NCBI GenBank assembly: GCA_001557505.1
Contig: LSAX01000012.1
Span: forward strand, 310,001 to 374,000
Length of the DNA: 64,000 nt
Source of the DNA: Reticulascus tulasneorum
Taxonomy: Eukaryota; Ascomycota; Sordariomycetes; Glomerellales; Reticulascaceae
Direction: 5' to 3'
Shown: in pieces, positions 40,401 through 43,400 of the stretch
Position numbering within the stretch: position 1 is the first letter of the stretch
How the letters are laid out: every line of letters starts with the position of its first letter
The notes under the pieces: generated by a model
Seen by the model: the letters and a program-made list of their open reading frames with translations, nothing else
The model's database searches: none
What the model was told of the DNA's origin: nothing
Position numbers and translations under genes: made by a program

Positions 40401-43400
40401 ATCCGCTCCAGCGCCGAACGCTGCGCTTCACTGTCTGTTACCGAGCTTATAGAGCTTGGTGAAGAGGCAGGCTTCCGTGTGGAGGTCAGCTGGGCACGCC
40501 AATGGTCCCAGCACGGGGGGCTTGACGCAGTATTTCACCACTATCCGCCTGCCAAAGAAGGATCCCGCGTCATGGTCCGGTTCCCTACCGACGATGAGGG
40601 CCGCCTGGTGGGCCGCCTCACAAACAGGCCGCTGCAGCGGCTACAGAGTCGTCGAATCGAGACGCAGATCCGCGAGCGTTTACAGACCTTGCTCCCGCCC
40701 TACATGATTCCAGTGCGAATCGTGGTGTTAGATCAGATGCCTCTCAATCCCAACGGCAAGGTTGACCGAAAAGAGCTTACTCGTCGGGCCCATACCGTTT
40801 CAAAAATTGAGATGACTACTGTCCGCGTGGCCCCACGTAACGAGATAGAAGCTGTGATGTGCGAAGAGTTTGGGGATGTTCTCGGTGTCGATGTCGGCAT
40901 TACTGACAACTTCTTCGATCTGGGTGGACATTCACTCATGGCTACGAGGCTAGCGGCGCGTATCAGCCGTCGTCTGGATACTCGCATGTCCGTCAAGGAT
41001 ATATTCGACCATCCCGTCCTCGGCGATCTGGCCGCCACTATCCGACAAGGCTCAACCCCGCACAGTCCAATCGCTTCGACGGCTTATAGCGGACCTGTAG
41101 AGCAGTCGTTTGCTCAGGGCCGTCTATGGTTTCTTGATCAATTCAATCTCGGGGCGTCATGGTATATTATGCCGCTCGCCGTGCGCATGCGTGGGCCGCT
41201 CCGGATCGACGCACTCGCTACTGCGCTGAATTCGATGGAGCAACGCCACGAAACCCTGCGAACGATATTCCAGGAGCAGGACGGTGTAGGCGTTCAAATT
41301 GTTCTACCGAGCCGCACGAAGGAACTCAGAGTTATCGATGTAGTTGGCGGCCAAGACGGAAACTACCTCCAACTCCTTCAAAAGGAGCAATCAACCTTAT
41401 TTGATCTAGCCTCTGAGCCGGGGTGGAGGGTATCACTACTGCGGATAGAAGAAAACGACTACATTCTCTCTATAGTCATGCACCATATAATCTCCGACGG
41501 ATGGTCTATCGATATCTTACGCCAAGAGCTAGGACAATTCTATGCTGCTGCACTCCAAGGCCAGGACCCTCTAGCGCAGGCGAGCCCGCTCCCAGTTCAG
41601 TACCGCGACTTTGCCGTGTGGCAGAAGCAGGAAAACCAAGTTGCCGAGCACCAACGTCAGCTCGAGTATTGGTCCAAGCAGCTTGACGATAGCTCTCCAG
41701 CTGAACTCTTGACTGACCTCCCTCGGCCAGCGATACTATCTGGCGAGGCCGGTTTCGTCCCGATCGTCATCGAGGGATCTATACACGAAAGCCTCCGAGC
41801 CTTCTGTCGCACTCATCAAGTAACTTCCTTTGCCGTACTGCTTACGGCGTTCCGCATAGCCCATTACCATCTCACTGGAGTCGAAGACGCGACAATCGCC
41901 ACTCCTATTGCCAACCGTAATCGACCAGAGCTCGAGAACTTAATTGGCTGCTTTGTCAACACCCAGTGTATGCGTATTGCTGTTGGAGGTGACGACACAT
42001 TCGAAGGACTGGTACGACATGTCCGCTCGACAGTGACAGTCGCGTTCGAAAACCAAGACGTCCCATTCGAACGTATCGTGTCGACCCTGTTACCTGGGTC
42101 GAGGGACGCGTCTCGGAACCCGCTGGTGCAACTCATGTTTGCCGTCCACTCTCAACAAGATCTCGGGAAAATCCAATTAGAGGGCCTGGTAGGCGAGCCT
42201 ATAACAACAGACCCATCTACTAGGTTCGATGTGGAGTTCCACATGTTCGAGGAGGTGGGAGGTCTGGGTGGCAGTGTGCTCTTTGCTACCGACCTGTTCA
42301 AACCCGAGACTATCGACAGTATAGTCGCTATCTTCCAAGAGGTTCTACGCCGAGGCCTTGATCAGCCTCACACATCAATCGCAGCCCTGCCGCTCACTGA
42401 CAGGCTAGCAGATCTTCGCAATTTGAGCCTGCTGGAGATAGAGAGGACGGACTATCCCCGTGGGTTGAGTGTGGTCGACATCTTCGGCGAGCAGGTCGCC
42501 GCATCTCCAGATGCGACCGCCGTCATCGACACGTCCTCGAGGCTTACCTACGGTCAGTTGGACCAGAAATCCGATGAGGTGGCAGCATGGCTACGCCGAC
42601 GTCATATCGCAGCCGAGACGCTAGTCGGAGTGCTAGCGCCACGGTCATGCCAGACAATTGTTGCCTTTTTAGGCATTCTCAAGGCAAACCTAGCATATCT
42701 ACCACTCGATGTCAATGTGCCTGCAGCCCGTATCGAAGCGATATTGTCGGCCGTGCCAGGACAAAAGCTGGTCCTGCTCGGGTCAAATGTACCTGCTCCA
42801 GATCTTCAGCTAACAGATGTGGAGCTGGTACGGATCGATGACACTCTAGGCCCTCATAGCAATGACGACAATGCCCATTCCGCAGTACGGCCTACGGCGA
42901 CAAGCCTTGCATATGTCATCTTTACATCTGGTTCGACGGGCAGGCCCAAAGGCGTCATGGTCGAGCACCATAGCATATTACGACTCGTGAAGCAAAGCAA
43001 TATTGCGTCCAAGCTGCCACGAGCAGCTCGAGTGGCGCACCTGACAAACATTGCGTTTGATGTCTCATTATGGGAAATGTGTGCAGCACTTCTGAATGGC
43101 GGAACCTTGGTCTGTATCGACTATCTTACCATCTTAGACGGCAAGGCGCTTGAGACCGTATTTGCGCGAGAGAGAATAAGTGCGGCTATGCTCCCGCCGG
43201 CGTTACTCAAGCAGTGCCTCGTCAACATGCCTCATGCGCTTAGCCGCCTCGATGTCCTCTTTGTCGCTGGCGATCGATTTGATGGCCGTGATGCGATCAT
43301 GGCTCGAGAACTTGTCCCATCCGGGGTCTACAACGCCTATGGTCCTACAGAGAACGGAATTTTGAGTACGATCTACAACATCGAGAAGGAAGAGAATTTC